Below are positions 43,999 through 52,927 of a stretch of DNA of 64,000 bases, in pieces. The stretch's first letter is position 1, and every line of letters starts with the position of its first letter. A program made the translations under genes and the position numbers. The notes under the pieces were generated by a model. It ran no database searches, had not been told where the DNA came from, and was given only the letters and a program-made list of their open reading frames with translations. The stretch covers positions 1-64,000 of the forward strand of contig CAADGK010000016.1 in the NCBI GenBank assembly GCA_900696515.1. The letters run 5' to 3'. Origin of the DNA: an uncultured Nitrosospira sp. Its GTDB lineage: Bacteria > Nitrospirota > Nitrospiria > Nitrospirales > Nitrospiraceae.

Positions 43999-46415
43999 GC
44001 TTCCGCCGCACCGACGGGGCCCCGTCGCCCAAGTACTTCCCGTCGCCCATCACGTCCTGCCGCCCCCACGATTCCGTCCGACTCCATTTGCTCGATCATG
44101 CGCGCTGCCCGAGGGTAGCCGACTCGTAGCCGACGCTGGATCAACGATGCGGATGCCTGACCGCTCGACAGCACCAGTTCTTTCGCCTGCTCATACACTT
44201 CGTCCTTCGATTCCTCTTCTGCCGCTTCATCTAATTTAAGAGACTGCAGCTCAGGATTATAAACCGGCAGAGCCTGTTTTTTCACAAACTCAACGACCGA
44301 ACGGACATCATCATCCGAGACAAACGAGCCATGCAGACGGGCAAGCTTGCCGGTTCCGGAGGCCAGATAGAGCATATCGCCTCGGCCCAACAGCGCCTCA
44401 GCCCCATTGGCATCCAAAATAGTGCGTGAATCTGTCTTGGACGATACTTGAAACGCGATCCGGGCCGGGAAGTTCGCCTTGATCAGACCGGTCAACACAT
44501 CAACCGATGGGCGCTGCGTCGCCAGCACGAGATGAATCCCGGAGGCCCGCGCCATCTGAGCCAGGCGGGCGATTTTATCTTCTACGTCTTTGGGAGCGAC
44601 CATCATGAGATCCGCCAACTCGTCGATCATGACGACGATAAAGGGGAGAGGTTCCGGTGGTGTCGGCTTCGGCTGCATGCACCCCCGCTCCCCTTCTGCA
44701 ATCGCGGTCTCTCCGGCTGAAAGCCGCGCTTCATCGGAGAGAAACGTCATCGGACTTTCACTCTGTTCCCCCTGAATCGAGTCCTGCTCGGCGAAGGTCT
44801 CATGCAGGTCGGCGACCTTCCGATTATACGCGTCAATATTTCGCACTCCGGCTTCCGCCAGAAGCTTATACCGCCGTTCCATCTCTGCCACCACCCAGCC
44901 CAATCCCCTCGCAGCGGATTTGGGATCCGTAATGACCGGCCTCAGGAGATGGGGAATGCCGTCGTATGACTGAAACTCCAGCATCTTCGGGTCGATCAAG
45001 AGCAGCTTCACTTCACTGGGCTTGGCGGAGAAGAGGATACTGAGCAACATCGTATTCAAACTGACGCTCTTCCCGGCCCCCGTGGCGCCGGCCACCAAGA
45101 GATGCGGCATCGTCTTGAGATCCGCCGTAACCGGTGCACCGAAGATGTCCTTCCCCAAGGCCATCGTCAAGCGCGAGCGGGCACGACGAAATGCGTCACT
45201 CATGATGACTTCTCTCAGCGAGACGGTTTCCCGCGAGCGATTCGGCACCTCGATCCCTACCACCGATTTGCCCGGCAACGGCGCGACAATCCGTAAGCTG
45301 ATCGCTTTCAGCGCCAAGGCGAGGTCATCGGCCAAATTCACGATCCGGGCCACTTTCGTTCCAGGAGCCGGCTCGAACTCATACATGGTCACGACCGGGC
45401 CAGGCCTCACCTCCGTCACCGTGCCGTCAATCCCGAAGCTTCTCAACGCACGCGACAAGATCTCGGATTGCGCCTTCAACTCCTCATCCGACATTCGATC
45501 CAGGGGGCCGGAGGGATCGCTCAACATCTCCGGATCCGGAAGCCGGTAGTCTTCGGACTCTCTTGCCGATACCACCTCTTCCAAATCGGGTGGCTCTACG
45601 TCTCTGGACGAATTCGTGACACGAAAGGGCTGAATGATCGGAACGGGCAGTGCGGAGATCACCTCCGGCTCCTGATCCCTTCCCTCAACTGATTCGTCTT
45701 CATCACTGAGCGTGGCGGGTCTTGCAGACTTGCTCCGTACCCGTCGATTGCTGACTGCCTTCTCCGCCTCCATTGAACGTTCGGGCATCAGGGCGATCGC
45801 TCCGTCACGGACCGCCGCCCACGATTGCGGAATGCGACGCACCGCCTCTCCCAAAGAGAGGGGCGCCGACAAGAGGAGCGACACCAGAAATCCCGCGATA
45901 ATCACAATGTGCGCGCCGGTCCCTGCAAAAACCGTCCTGAGCCCTTCGGCAATCGTCTCGCCGACGACACCACCGGCTATCCCCTGCGCGATGATCCCGC
46001 TGGTCATCGTTGGAATGCCGTTCGCTTCAAGATGCAAAAATGCGCTAAAAAACACGACGGAGGCCAAGGAACTTCCGGCCGTCCGCAGCTCAAGACTCAT
46101 CGGCACCTGAGAGAAGCAGCGAAGACCCCATCGCCCCAGCAGCAACGGGCAGAGATAGGCCGCGCCGCCGATCCCATAAAAGAACCCACCGGCCAATAGA
46201 GCCCCAAACGATCCGATGAGATTGCGTGGCGGGTGCGCGACAGGATCTCCACTGGCCACTACCGTCGCCTCTCCCGGCACAAAAGACAGGAGGCTCAGAA
46301 GCATGAGCAAGCTCAGCGCGATCAGGATCACACCGAAGACTTCCCGCTGAATATGAGAAGTGGAAGAAGCGGCCCGGCGGGTCTCGCCCCGCTTACCCGA
46401 GGTGGTCGCACCCAT
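43995..46415 (-). CDS. ftsK: DNA translocase FtsK/SpoIIIE
   Basis: FtsK pumps chromosome ends through the closing septum and activates dimer resolution. The 806-residue product has four to five N-terminal membrane helices (to about residue 190), a linker, the FtsK alpha domain (LSRALRSFGIDGTVTEVRPGPVVTMYEFEPAPGTKV), and the motor with Walker A GATGAGKSV, Walker B FIVVMIDELADLMMVAPKDVEDKI and RPSVDVLTGLIKANFPARIAF. A C-terminal winged-helix gamma domain (QASASLIQRRLRVGYPRAARMIEQMES) reads KOPS-type DNA. The linker before Walker B carries about 25 extra residues compared with E. coli. The start is followed by a basic N-terminus. It is upstream of lolA. Confidence 0.95.
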   Translation of the reverse strand: MGATTSGKRGETRRAASSTSHIQREVFGVILIALSLLMLLSLLSFVPGEATVVASGDPVAHPPRNLIGSFGALLAGGFFYGIGGAAYLCPLLLGRWGLRCFSQVPMSLELRTAGSSLASVVFFSAFLHLEANGIPTMTSGIIAQGIAGGVVGETIAEGLRTVFAGTGAHIVIIAGFLVSLLLSAPLSLGEAVRRIPQSWAAVRDGAIALMPERSMEAEKAVSNRRVRSKSARPATLSDEDESVEGRDQEPEVISALPVPIIQPFRVTNSSRDVEPPDLEEVVSARESEDYRLPDPEMLSDPSGPLDRMSDEELKAQSEILSRALRSFGIDGTVTEVRPGPVVTMYEFEPAPGTKVARIVNLADDLALALKAISLRIVAPLPGKSVVGIEVPNRSRETVSLREVIMSDAFRRARSRLTMALGKDIFGAPVTADLKTMPHLLVAGATGAGKSVSLNTMLLSILFSAKPSEVKLLLIDPKMLEFQSYDGIPHLLRPVITDPKSAARGLGWVVAEMERRYKLLAEAGVRNIDAYNRKVADLHETFAEQDSIQGEQSESPMTFLSDEARLSAGETAIAEGERGCMQPKPTPPEPLPFIVVMIDELADLMMVAPKDVEDKIARLAQMARASGIHLVLATQRPSVDVLTGLIKANFPARIAFQVSSKTDSRTILDANGAEALLGRGDMLYLASGTGKLARLHGSFVSDDDVRSVVEFVKKQALPVYNPELQSLKLDEAAEEESKDEVYEQAKELVLSSGQASASLIQRRLRVGYPRAARMIEQMESDGIVGAAGRDGRREVLGRRGPVGAAEA

Positions 46416-46599
46416 AAGAAATTTATGCTAGCACAGGGGGGAGGTCATTTCAAACGAACATGCATCTCGGTCAGCCTGTCCGGAGTGCCTGTTCCGGCTC
46501 ACCGGCCGACCCCTGGCCCTCGGTATGGCATCCTATTCCACCCGTCCAGGGCTTACGCTGCCGAGACACCCTCGCGGGGCGCGCGCGCCGCCCGGCGAA

Positions 46600-46794
46600 T
46601 TACGAGAGGGCTCGCAATTCGTAATCGACGCCACGCCGATGCAAGCCGATCAACGCGCGACGGCTGAGGTCATCGACCAGCGAGAAGACCTGATTCCAGG
46701 TCAGCTCGGGGCAACAGGCCAGAAGCTCTTCTAGCGGGATCCGTTGCCGTTCCTGAACAATGGCCAGTAGTCGTGTCGCCGATGATTGAGTCAT
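46600..46794 (-). CDS. Small winged-helix-like protein, unnamed
   Basis: A 64-residue product, MTQSSATRLLAIVQERQRIP then LEELLACCPELTWNQVFSLV and DDLSRRALIGLHRRGVDYEL, with the helix-turn-helix-wing pattern of small DNA-binding proteins. No family name can be given. AGGAGG lies 6 bp before the ATG. It follows psiE by 18 bp on the same strand and is the last gene of the PstS-like/psiE operon, so a regulatory role in phosphate metabolism is possible. Confidence 0.7.
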   Translation of the reverse strand: MTQSSATRLLAIVQERQRIPLEELLACCPELTWNQVFSLVDDLSRRALIGLHRRGVDYELRALS

Positions 46795-46812
46795 TGTGCA
46801 CCTCCTTGTATG

Positions 46813-47310
46813 TTAGAGATCAACAGGTCCCGTATCGTGAGGCCGTATTCCCATTGTTGGGCTCCATCGCACAGCCATGACGCGAATGACACTGAGGATC
46901 ACCAGAATGCCCAAGAGAGCCGTCAATGGGTGCCAGTCTCCTCCTTTGAACCATTGAGAGATCACTTCGGTCAGCATGACGACGAGAATCGTATCCACGA
47001 TGAAGGTCACCTTGACACGCCCCTCCCGGAAGTACGTGACGGTGGTCTTGAAGACCTCGACGAGTGCCAATAACATGAGCGTGTTGACGATGACTTGGCG
47101 CAGAACAACTTCGGCGGAGTGATCGATAAAGAGCCGAACCTCCCACAAGGTGTTCACCGCGCCGCCGGTCAGGGCAATCAGGAGCGTCAGCATCACCAGA
47201 CTGAGTACTCCTTGCATGCCCTTGCTCCACAGCTCCACAAGATCGAGATGGGAAAGCCGTCGCCACAGAAGCCCTGCGTCAAACTGACGAACTATTTCGA
47301 GTGCTGACAT
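46813..47310 (-). CDS. psiE: Phosphate-starvation-inducible PsiE family membrane protein
   Basis: A 165-residue inner-membrane protein with four hydrophobic helices (residues about 32-55, 72-95, 107-122 and 128-150), matching the PsiE family (LRQVIVNTLMLLALVEVFKTTVTYF; KVTFIVDTILVVMLTEVISQWF). E. coli PsiE is induced by phosphate starvation; its role is unknown. GGAGT lies 6 bp before the ATG. It lies 77 bp after a PstS-like gene in the same direction, and a Pho-box block precedes that operon. Confidence 0.87.
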   Translation of the reverse strand: MSALEIVRQFDAGLLWRRLSHLDLVELWSKGMQGVLSLVMLTLLIALTGGAVNTLWEVRLFIDHSAEVVLRQVIVNTLMLLALVEVFKTTVTYFREGRVKVTFIVDTILVVMLTEVISQWFKGGDWHPLTALLGILVILSVIRVMAVRWSPTMGIRPHDTGPVDL

Positions 47311-47387
47311 AGCGTCACTCCTAACTCTTCCGACTCAAGCCCCACCATCTCCAAAACCGCAGGTGGCAGGAGGCCGGATAGATCGAG

Positions 47388-48104
47388 TCACCGTTGAGGG
47401 ACAGACCGCCGGGATATGACCCGGCTGATTTCCTCAAAGGACAAGGGAACATAGCCCCGTTCAAGCGCCAACTCCTGACCTTGGCGGCTCAGTGCATAAC
47501 GGATCAGCTCTGCTGATGCATGAGTAGGATTCGTTCGTTGAAGATTGACACTGTACAGGTAGACACTTCCCCGGAAGGGAGGGAAAACAGTCCTCTCGCT
47601 TCGCGCCACGAGTGCGGCAGGCATGTCGTCCACCGTTGCATTCACCCGTAACCGTGTTACGAGAGGTAGCCTGTATCCGGTCGAGTCGTCGTTCCGAACG
47701 GAAACGACTTGCGGATGATGCGCAACAGGCACGGCGATCGGTTTCTCTCCAAATTCAAGCAGCCAATTTCCGACCTCCGTTGGGGTCATGCGGCGAGACG
47801 TGGCCATCAAATCCGCTTCCTGTGCCAGAAGTCTTGTATGGCCGGCGCGGGAACGATCCGAGATCGTCACAATCCGCAGATCCGGATACTGGCGCATCAA
47901 ATTGTCCGCCCAGGCCTGAACCAGCGGCTCCATCGCGTCACTCACTGAAATAGTCAGCCTCCCGGAGAGCGAATCCCGTGCGACGTAGGACGGAATATCA
48001 GCATCGATCCGTGGACCAACCTCGGCGTAACAGGCGGTGGAGAAGGTGATCGGCAGAATGCCGGCCACTAAACAGGCGGCACATCTCAGATAAGTAAGTC
48101 GCAT
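47388..48104 (-). CDS. Short PstS-like periplasmic substrate-binding protein
   Basis: A 238-residue secreted protein. The first 27 residues form a signal peptide (RCAACLVAGILPITFSTACYA). The mature part fits the PBP-like/PstS family (LTISVSDAMEPLVQAWADNLMRQYPDLRI, ADLMATSRRMTPTEV, PIAVPVAHHPQVV, ASAELIRYALSRQGQELALERGYVPLS). It is shorter than transport PstS (about 320 residues) and stands apart from pstCAB, so it may sense or scavenge phosphate rather than feed the transporter. GAGGAGG precedes the ATG. Confidence 0.85.
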   Translation of the reverse strand: MRLTYLRCAACLVAGILPITFSTACYAEVGPRIDADIPSYVARDSLSGRLTISVSDAMEPLVQAWADNLMRQYPDLRIVTISDRSRAGHTRLLAQEADLMATSRRMTPTEVGNWLLEFGEKPIAVPVAHHPQVVSVRNDDSTGYRLPLVTRLRVNATVDDMPAALVARSERTVFPPFRGSVYLYSVNLQRTNPTHASAELIRYALSRQGQELALERGYVPLSFEEISRVISRRSVPQR

Positions 48105-48203
48105 CAGAGCCTCCTCAATACGTCCTTACTACTCGCCAACCATTACGCCGGGATGAGATGAGCATTACAGGCCGGTTAACTCTTCAGGAGGGGGACAAAG
48201 GAA

Positions 48204-48243
48204 TGTCACGCAGTATTAACCATTCAGTAATACGGTAGTGACG
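48204..48243. promoter_or_regulatory. Four-unit Pho box between the PstS-like operon and a small lipoprotein gene
   Basis: Four 7-bp half-sites spaced by exactly 4 bp. Read on the minus strand they are CGTCACT, TATTACT, GGTTAAT and CGTGACA. Read on the plus strand the block is followed after 9 bp by TAAATT (48253-48258), a -10-like hexamer at the same spacing as at ppk. The block could serve both the minus-strand operon (start 48104) and the plus-strand lipoprotein gene (48375). PhoB binds direct 7-bp repeats with 4-bp spacing, so this is a typical layout. Confidence 0.6.
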
Positions 48244-48374
48244 CGCGGCGGATAAATTCTCCCCATGAAAGCAGCTGCGTATCTCGGGATATCAGCATGG
48301 CGAACAGCTCCGCCCCTCTCGACGGAGCGGGAATGTGTCGGTGTCTTTGAACTCACAATACGGAGGGAAGGCAT

Positions 48375-48488
48375 ATGAATACTCGACTGCACGTAGGGCT
48401 CTCGCTTGTGAGGTCCCTCATGACCTGTGTGGCCATCATCGTGTTAAGCGCCTGCGGCCTGTTTATCCGACTCCGACCCACTCCGTAA
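48375..48488 (+). CDS. Very small putative lipoprotein, 37 residues
   Basis: MNTRLHVGLSLVRSLMTCVA then IIVLSACGLFIRLRPTP: a basic start, a hydrophobic core and a lipobox LSAC that would leave a mature lipopeptide of only 11 residues (CGLFIRLRPTP). GGAGGG lies 8 bp before the ATG. It is the first frame downstream of the Pho-box block, with a predicted leader of about 110 bases. No family is known to me. Confidence 0.55.
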   Translation: MNTRLHVGLSLVRSLMTCVAIIVLSACGLFIRLRPTP

Positions 48489-48957
48489 CATGATCGACTG
48501 ACCGGTACTGGCCCATGGCCCGAGACGATATCGGGTCAGGCAGGACCCGGATCGCGAGCCTGATCCGTGCTTGCGATCTGAAGGAGGTTCTTCAGCCGAT
48601 TGCCGTCGGCCCGTCTCCCCTGTACCGCCAGCCGACAATACTGCAGCGGCAGACACACTTCCGTTGGTCTCCAGACAAGATCCTCTCTCCACGCGAGCGC
48701 GGTCAGCCAGCGTCAAGAGGTCCGTGGATAAGCGGGATCACAGGGAAACATGCGCGGTGTGGTCGTGGACCAACGGTAATGCCGTTGTTGCAGCGCACAT
48801 CATGAAGGAACCGACGATGAGGGCCCAGTTGCTGATCCGATTGCCGGAGACCGCTTCTACTTCCTGACGAGAGCCGGAGGGCAGATATGCCCGTTCCGAC
48901 TCTCGTCCGACTCTCTCTATTCACGGTCGAATCTCCTCTTCCGATCAAACGCTTAAT
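48489..48957. other. Gene-poor stretch
   Basis: No frame with a credible start and ribosome site is seen. One minus-strand frame (about 48935 to 48747) reads membrane-protein-like (NWALIVGSFMMCAATTALPL) but has no ATG, GTG or TTG near its beginning, so it may be a decayed small membrane gene. Confidence 0.4.
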
Positions 48958-49041
48958 CTACTCCCGCCCCACCGAAAAGACCGTATACGTGAGGCCCAAA
49001 ATGGCACTCAACAGAACCGCCTCGATAATCCAAGTGATCAT
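48958..49041 (-). CDS. Single-helix mini-protein, 27 residues
   Basis: MITWIIEAVLLSAILGLTYT then VFSVGRE: one membrane helix and a short charged tail. AGGAGGT stands 8 bp before the ATG, a stronger ribosome site than most genes here. A Pho-box-like block with a -10-like hexamer lies 81-135 bp upstream on the same strand. Size and shape recall KdpF- or CydX-type accessory peptides, but no kdp or cyd gene is near. Function unknown. Confidence 0.55.
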   Translation of the reverse strand: MITWIIEAVLLSAILGLTYTVFSVGRE

Positions 49042-49121
49042 TACCATTCACCTCCTTCCGAGTTGTGCACAATAGTGTGAAGGGCCTATGTCCTTGCCTC
49101 GTTCCTGCGAGACATGAGCGG

Positions 49122-49176
49122 AGTCTACTGGTGAGTTGTTTCCTTTTCGTTACGAACAAGCCAACTTTGTGTGAAT
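49122..49176 (-). promoter_or_regulatory. Pho-box-like block and -10 for the 27-residue mini-protein
   Basis: On the minus strand the half-sites ATTCACA, GTTGGCT, CGTAACG and GGAAACA follow each other at 11-bp steps (49176 down to 49137). After 9 bp comes TAGACT (49127-49122). CGTAACG matches the core of the ppk and phoX boxes (CGTAACT). The second unit is poor. The -10 spacing equals that at ppk. Confidence 0.45.
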
Positions 49177-50086
49177 GATGCGATCGCTGTACTACGTTGA
49201 ACATGACCTACGAATCAACGACAGTCAGACGCAATCCTTGTCATGTGTGGCGGGCACCTCGTGGAGCAAATCGAAAGGGCCTCGAACGGAAGGCCGGCGT
49301 CGACACTTTATGTACAATCTTCATCCGGCAAGGCGCTGGTCACGTTTTGCTCCCAGCAACTGGGGAAGACGTCTTGTATGGAGAATGGCAGCGTGCAAAT
49401 ACCAGCAGCACTTCCGACCCATGGCGTTCTTGTTCTTTTCGAGCTGGCTTATTGCCGAGACCTCTCCCCTGCAGTTCCAGAGCCTGAGGTCCCAAAAGTC
49501 CGAGCATTGCCCGTTGTCCCCAGGAGATGGGCTGCCAATATGGCCCGCCCACCTGGCGGGCGGTTCACGGCAGGTTGCGGTTGCGAGAGTTGTCCGCGAA
49601 GACTATTGATCCCGAGCACGCGTAGAAGAGCAGAGGAGGCAAAACGCGTTAGGATGCTTGCGCGATGCATAAGGACTCCTTTCCCCGGACAGCATGATTC
49701 ACCAGTGAGACGGTATGCCCCTCGGCACATCCTCGATCATGCGTGCAGAGTGACGCCGAGGGGAAAGGATAGAAGCGCCATGTTACCGCGCGGTTGCGCT
49801 GCGGCAAATTTCACGTTAACTCAGATGGCAATCATGCGGATGCGGCCACGGATGGACTCAGACCAGATCACCAGTTCCTGCGCGACCATCGGTATTCCGG
49901 GCCAGCCGCTCAGTCGGCTACAGCCCATCATGTAAACTGACTCGAGCCATGTATAGACTTCGGATCAAACTTCTGCCTAAGCGGTGTTTCGTGGATGAAT
50001 CAATATCACCCTTGAGAAACTCAGAAACGGCGCCGGGTTGGCTAGGGGAACGATCCAGGTACATTCAGGGCGCGACCAGAGGTGAA
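49177..50086. other. Long gene-poor stretch before ppk
   Basis: Frames of up to 230 codons are open on the plus strand, but their composition (Arg, Pro and Cys-rich, no hydrophobic core pattern) and lack of ribosome sites argue against them. A minus-strand frame 49670-49449 (73 codons, MHRASILTRFASSALLRVLG...) has AGGAG 6 bp before its ATG and a basic, amphipathic start; it may be a real small gene, at low confidence. Nothing else is recognised. Confidence 0.4.
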
Positions 50087-50141
50087 TGTTACAGATCCGT
50101 AACTGATCGGCAACAGTCTCGTGATCTGGATTGGGTATCAT
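50087..50141 (+). promoter_or_regulatory. Pho-box promoter of ppk
   Basis: Four half-sites, TGTTACA, CGTAACT, GGCAACA and CGTGATC, each 7 bp with 4-bp spacers (50087-50126). After 9 bp comes TATCAT (50136-50141) as the -10. No separate -35 is needed in PhoB-activated promoters. The predicted leader to the ppk ATG is about 220 bases. Confidence 0.65.
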
Positions 50142-50367
50142 TCCTCGGTTTTTTATTTGATGAAGTGGAACGAAGTCTTCATGATAGCTATCGGCAGACT
50201 TTAGTGGATCGTGCTGCCAGCGATGCAGGTCATATTCGACCGGGGAACACCCTGACAGCGTGTCGCAACATGATTGATGCTTCAGCCTATCTCCGTAGAG
50301 GGCCTGTCACACATTATCCGCTGGTATGGAATCCTGTGGGGAACTACGTTAGTCGGGGAAAAGTACA

Positions 50368-52506
50368 ATGAGCGATCATTCCTCTGATCAGCAAGATCCG
50401 ATCGTCGAGACCCCGGCGAGCAGCGAAAAGCCGAGTCTGTTTTTGAACCGAGAAATCAGCTGGATACAATTCAATCTGCGGGTCCTGGAGGAGGCGGAAA
50501 ACAGGCGCCATCCTCTCTTGGAACGCATCAAGTTTCTGACCATTTTCTCCACGAATCTTGACGAGTTCTTTATGATTCGGGTATCGGGTCTGCGACGCCA
50601 AATAGTGGCGGTTACCGGCGGATCCACGCCGGACGGCATGACACCATCCGAACAAATCCTGGTGATCAACCGGGAACTGGACGCCCACGCCAGACGATAT
50701 ACCCTATGCTGGAAGGAAGACATTCTGCCGGCCTTACAGGAGACAGGTATTCGTGTCCTACATTATTCGGAATTGGCGCCGGAAGAACGGAAAGCGATAC
50801 AAGGGTACTTTCAACGTGAGATTTCTCCCGTACTCACTCCGCTAGCGTTTGATCCCACTCATCCTTTTCCGCATATCTCAAACCTGAGTTTCAATCTTGC
50901 GGTGCTGGTCAAACATCCTGAACGTGGTGATTGCTTCGCCCGCATCAAAGTGCCCGACGTGTTTCCCCGGCTTGTTCCAATTCCCACTGATGAAGATACG
51001 GCCCTCCAGCAGATGGGGTTGGGAAAGACGGGAAAGACGCAACGCTTTGTGTGGCTGGACGAGGTCATCGCAAACAACTTGACTGACTTGTTCCCCGGCC
51101 TGGACGTGGTTGCAGCCTACCCCTTCCGCGTGACGAGAGATGCGGAAGTCGCCATCGAGGAGGATGAAGCGTCGGACCTCATTGAGGCCATGGAAGAACA
51201 ACTCGATCAACGGGATTTTACCTCGGCCGTTCGATTGGAACTGGATGTATCCACTCCCGATCATATCCGCGAGATCTTGACACGAAACCTGCAGCTGCCG
51301 CCGTACCTGGTCTATACCAGCAACAGCCCGATCGGCATGTCGGGACTGCGTGAACTGTACGCGCTTGAACGCCCGGACTTGAAGGATCCTCCGTTTGTGC
51401 CGTCTGTCCCGTCCTGCTTAGGCAAGTCGAACAGCATCCTGGCCGCGATTCGCGAACAGGATGTGCTCCTGTATCATCCCTACGACAGTTTCATGCCGGT
51501 CGTGGAGTTTCTGCGGGAAGCGGCCCACGATCCGGATGTCCTGGCCATCAAACAGACGCTCTATCGCGTCAATCCCAAATCTCCCATCATCGATGCGTTG
51601 ATGGAGGCCCGTGTCAACGGCAAGCAAGTGGCAGTACTGGTCGAACTCAAGGCTCGATTCGACGAGGAAAATAATATCGAATGGGCACGGAAACTTGAAG
51701 ATGAAGGGGTCCACGTGGTGTATGGCGTACGGGGGCTCAAGACGCACGCGAAAGTGTGTCTCGTCGTGCGTCGTGAACAGGACGGAATCCGGCGCTATGT
51801 CCATCTCGGCACGGGAAACTATAATGTGATCACCAGTCGCATCTATACCGATGCAAGCTATTTCACATGCGATGAAGCCATCTGCGGTGATGTATCCGAC
51901 CTCTTCAACTCCTTGACCGGATACTCCCGCAAGAACTCCTACTCCAAACTGCTCGTGGCGCCGACGATGCTGCGGCAGCAGATATTGTCCCGAATTGAAC
52001 GTGAGGCGCGCCGCCACCGTCAGCATGGTGACGGGTATATCGCGTTCAAGATGAACTCCTTGGTCGATACGCAATGTATCCAAGCGCTCTATGACGCATC
52101 GCAAGCCGGTGTTAGGATCGACCTTCAAGTACGAGGTATTTGTTGCCTCCGTCCGGGGCTCCCGGGAATCAGCGAGTCCATCACCGTCACCTCGGTGGTC
52201 GGACGGTTTCTGGAACACGCACGGATCTATTACTTTCACAACGGTGGCCACAAGGACGTGTTGATGGGGAGCGCGGATCTGATGCCACGCAACCTGGATC
52301 ACAGGGTGGAAGTCATTTTCCCTGTCGAGGATCCTCAGTGGCGCGAAGCCATTATCAACGAGATTCTCGCCGTCGGGCTACGGGACAACGTGCAGGCCAG
52401 ACGACTGCTCCCTGACGGAACGTATGAGCGTCAGCAGCCGGCAGACGGTGATCCGGTTGTGAATTCTCAAGACTGGTTATTGAATCACTGGAAGTCCCGA
52501 TCATGA
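50368..52506 (+). CDS. ppk: Polyphosphate kinase 1
   Basis: PPK1 builds polyphosphate from ATP reversibly. The 712-residue product has the N-terminal domain (LFLNREISWIQFNLRVLEEA, FLTIFSTNLDEFFMIRVSGL), the head domain, and two phospholipase-D-like catalytic domains. The phospho-histidine is in GLKTHAKVCLVVRRE (His near 460) and the second catalytic His is in EHARIYYFHNGG (near 618). Length is normal. GGGGAAAAG lies a few bases before the ATG. The Pho-box promoter upstream and phoX downstream place it in the phosphate-starvation regulon. Confidence 0.96.
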   Translation: MSDHSSDQQDPIVETPASSEKPSLFLNREISWIQFNLRVLEEAENRRHPLLERIKFLTIFSTNLDEFFMIRVSGLRRQIVAVTGGSTPDGMTPSEQILVINRELDAHARRYTLCWKEDILPALQETGIRVLHYSELAPEERKAIQGYFQREISPVLTPLAFDPTHPFPHISNLSFNLAVLVKHPERGDCFARIKVPDVFPRLVPIPTDEDTALQQMGLGKTGKTQRFVWLDEVIANNLTDLFPGLDVVAAYPFRVTRDAEVAIEEDEASDLIEAMEEQLDQRDFTSAVRLELDVSTPDHIREILTRNLQLPPYLVYTSNSPIGMSGLRELYALERPDLKDPPFVPSVPSCLGKSNSILAAIREQDVLLYHPYDSFMPVVEFLREAAHDPDVLAIKQTLYRVNPKSPIIDALMEARVNGKQVAVLVELKARFDEENNIEWARKLEDEGVHVVYGVRGLKTHAKVCLVVRREQDGIRRYVHLGTGNYNVITSRIYTDASYFTCDEAICGDVSDLFNSLTGYSRKNSYSKLLVAPTMLRQQILSRIEREARRHRQHGDGYIAFKMNSLVDTQCIQALYDASQAGVRIDLQVRGICCLRPGLPGISESITVTSVVGRFLEHARIYYFHNGGHKDVLMGSADLMPRNLDHRVEVIFPVEDPQWREAIINEILAVGLRDNVQARRLLPDGTYERQQPADGDPVVNSQDWLLNHWKSRS

Positions 52507-52812
52507 CCGGCGCCGTCATGTATGGCAATGGCATTGCTTCCTCTGTTCCCAGCAGTCTGCAATCTCAACAACAGCGGTAGCCTGAAGAACACCTCGGAGC
52601 GGAACCCCTTCATAATCAGCCTCCTCGCACAGCATCGCCTCATCCTCCAAGAAAGTATTTTATCCGGCCTCGAGCCGGCGCATCGCTGTCCATCTGGCCC
52701 GGCAGCGTCATTGCTTACAATCTGACCGCTGTAACCGTGGCGAGCCGCACTCACCGATATGCATGCCTCGCATGAGCACACGTACACCCTTCGCTTATCC
52801 CAATCCGCGACT
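52507..52812. other. Intergenic stretch between ppk and the phoX promoter
   Basis: Nothing with coding character is seen. An open frame leading into phoX covers its last part, but it lacks a ribosome site and runs over the Pho boxes. Confidence 0.45.
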
Positions 52813-52852
52813 TTTAACAAGATCGTTACCTTCGGTTGATCACTCCGTAACT
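52813..52852 (+). promoter_or_regulatory. Pho-box block upstream of phoX
   Basis: The half-sites TTTAACA, CGTTACC, GTTGATC and CGTAACT occur at 11-bp steps, 76-115 bp before the phoX ATG. The last unit with its flanks (TCCGTAACTGAGCG) nearly repeats the second unit at ppk (TCCGTAACTGATCG). A good -10 at the expected distance is not seen, so the exact promoter is unclear. Confidence 0.6.
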
Positions 52853-52927
52853 GAGCGATGTGAGAGTAGCCCCACGTTCTCGACGAGACAGGTATCCGTT
52901 GCTCTTTACCTAGAGGAGGAGGGTTCC

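Noticed and set aside
48747-48935. A minus-strand frame with a membrane-like segment (NWALIVGSFMMCAATTALPL)
   Set aside because: No usable start codon before the segment; kept only as a possible decayed gene.
49243-49935. A 230-codon plus-strand frame before ppk
   Set aside because: No ribosome site, Arg/Pro/Cys-rich, no family likeness, and neighbouring frames are equally open.
51418-52302. A 294-codon minus-strand frame
   Set aside because: Antisense of ppk without any domain; ppk itself is fully convincing.
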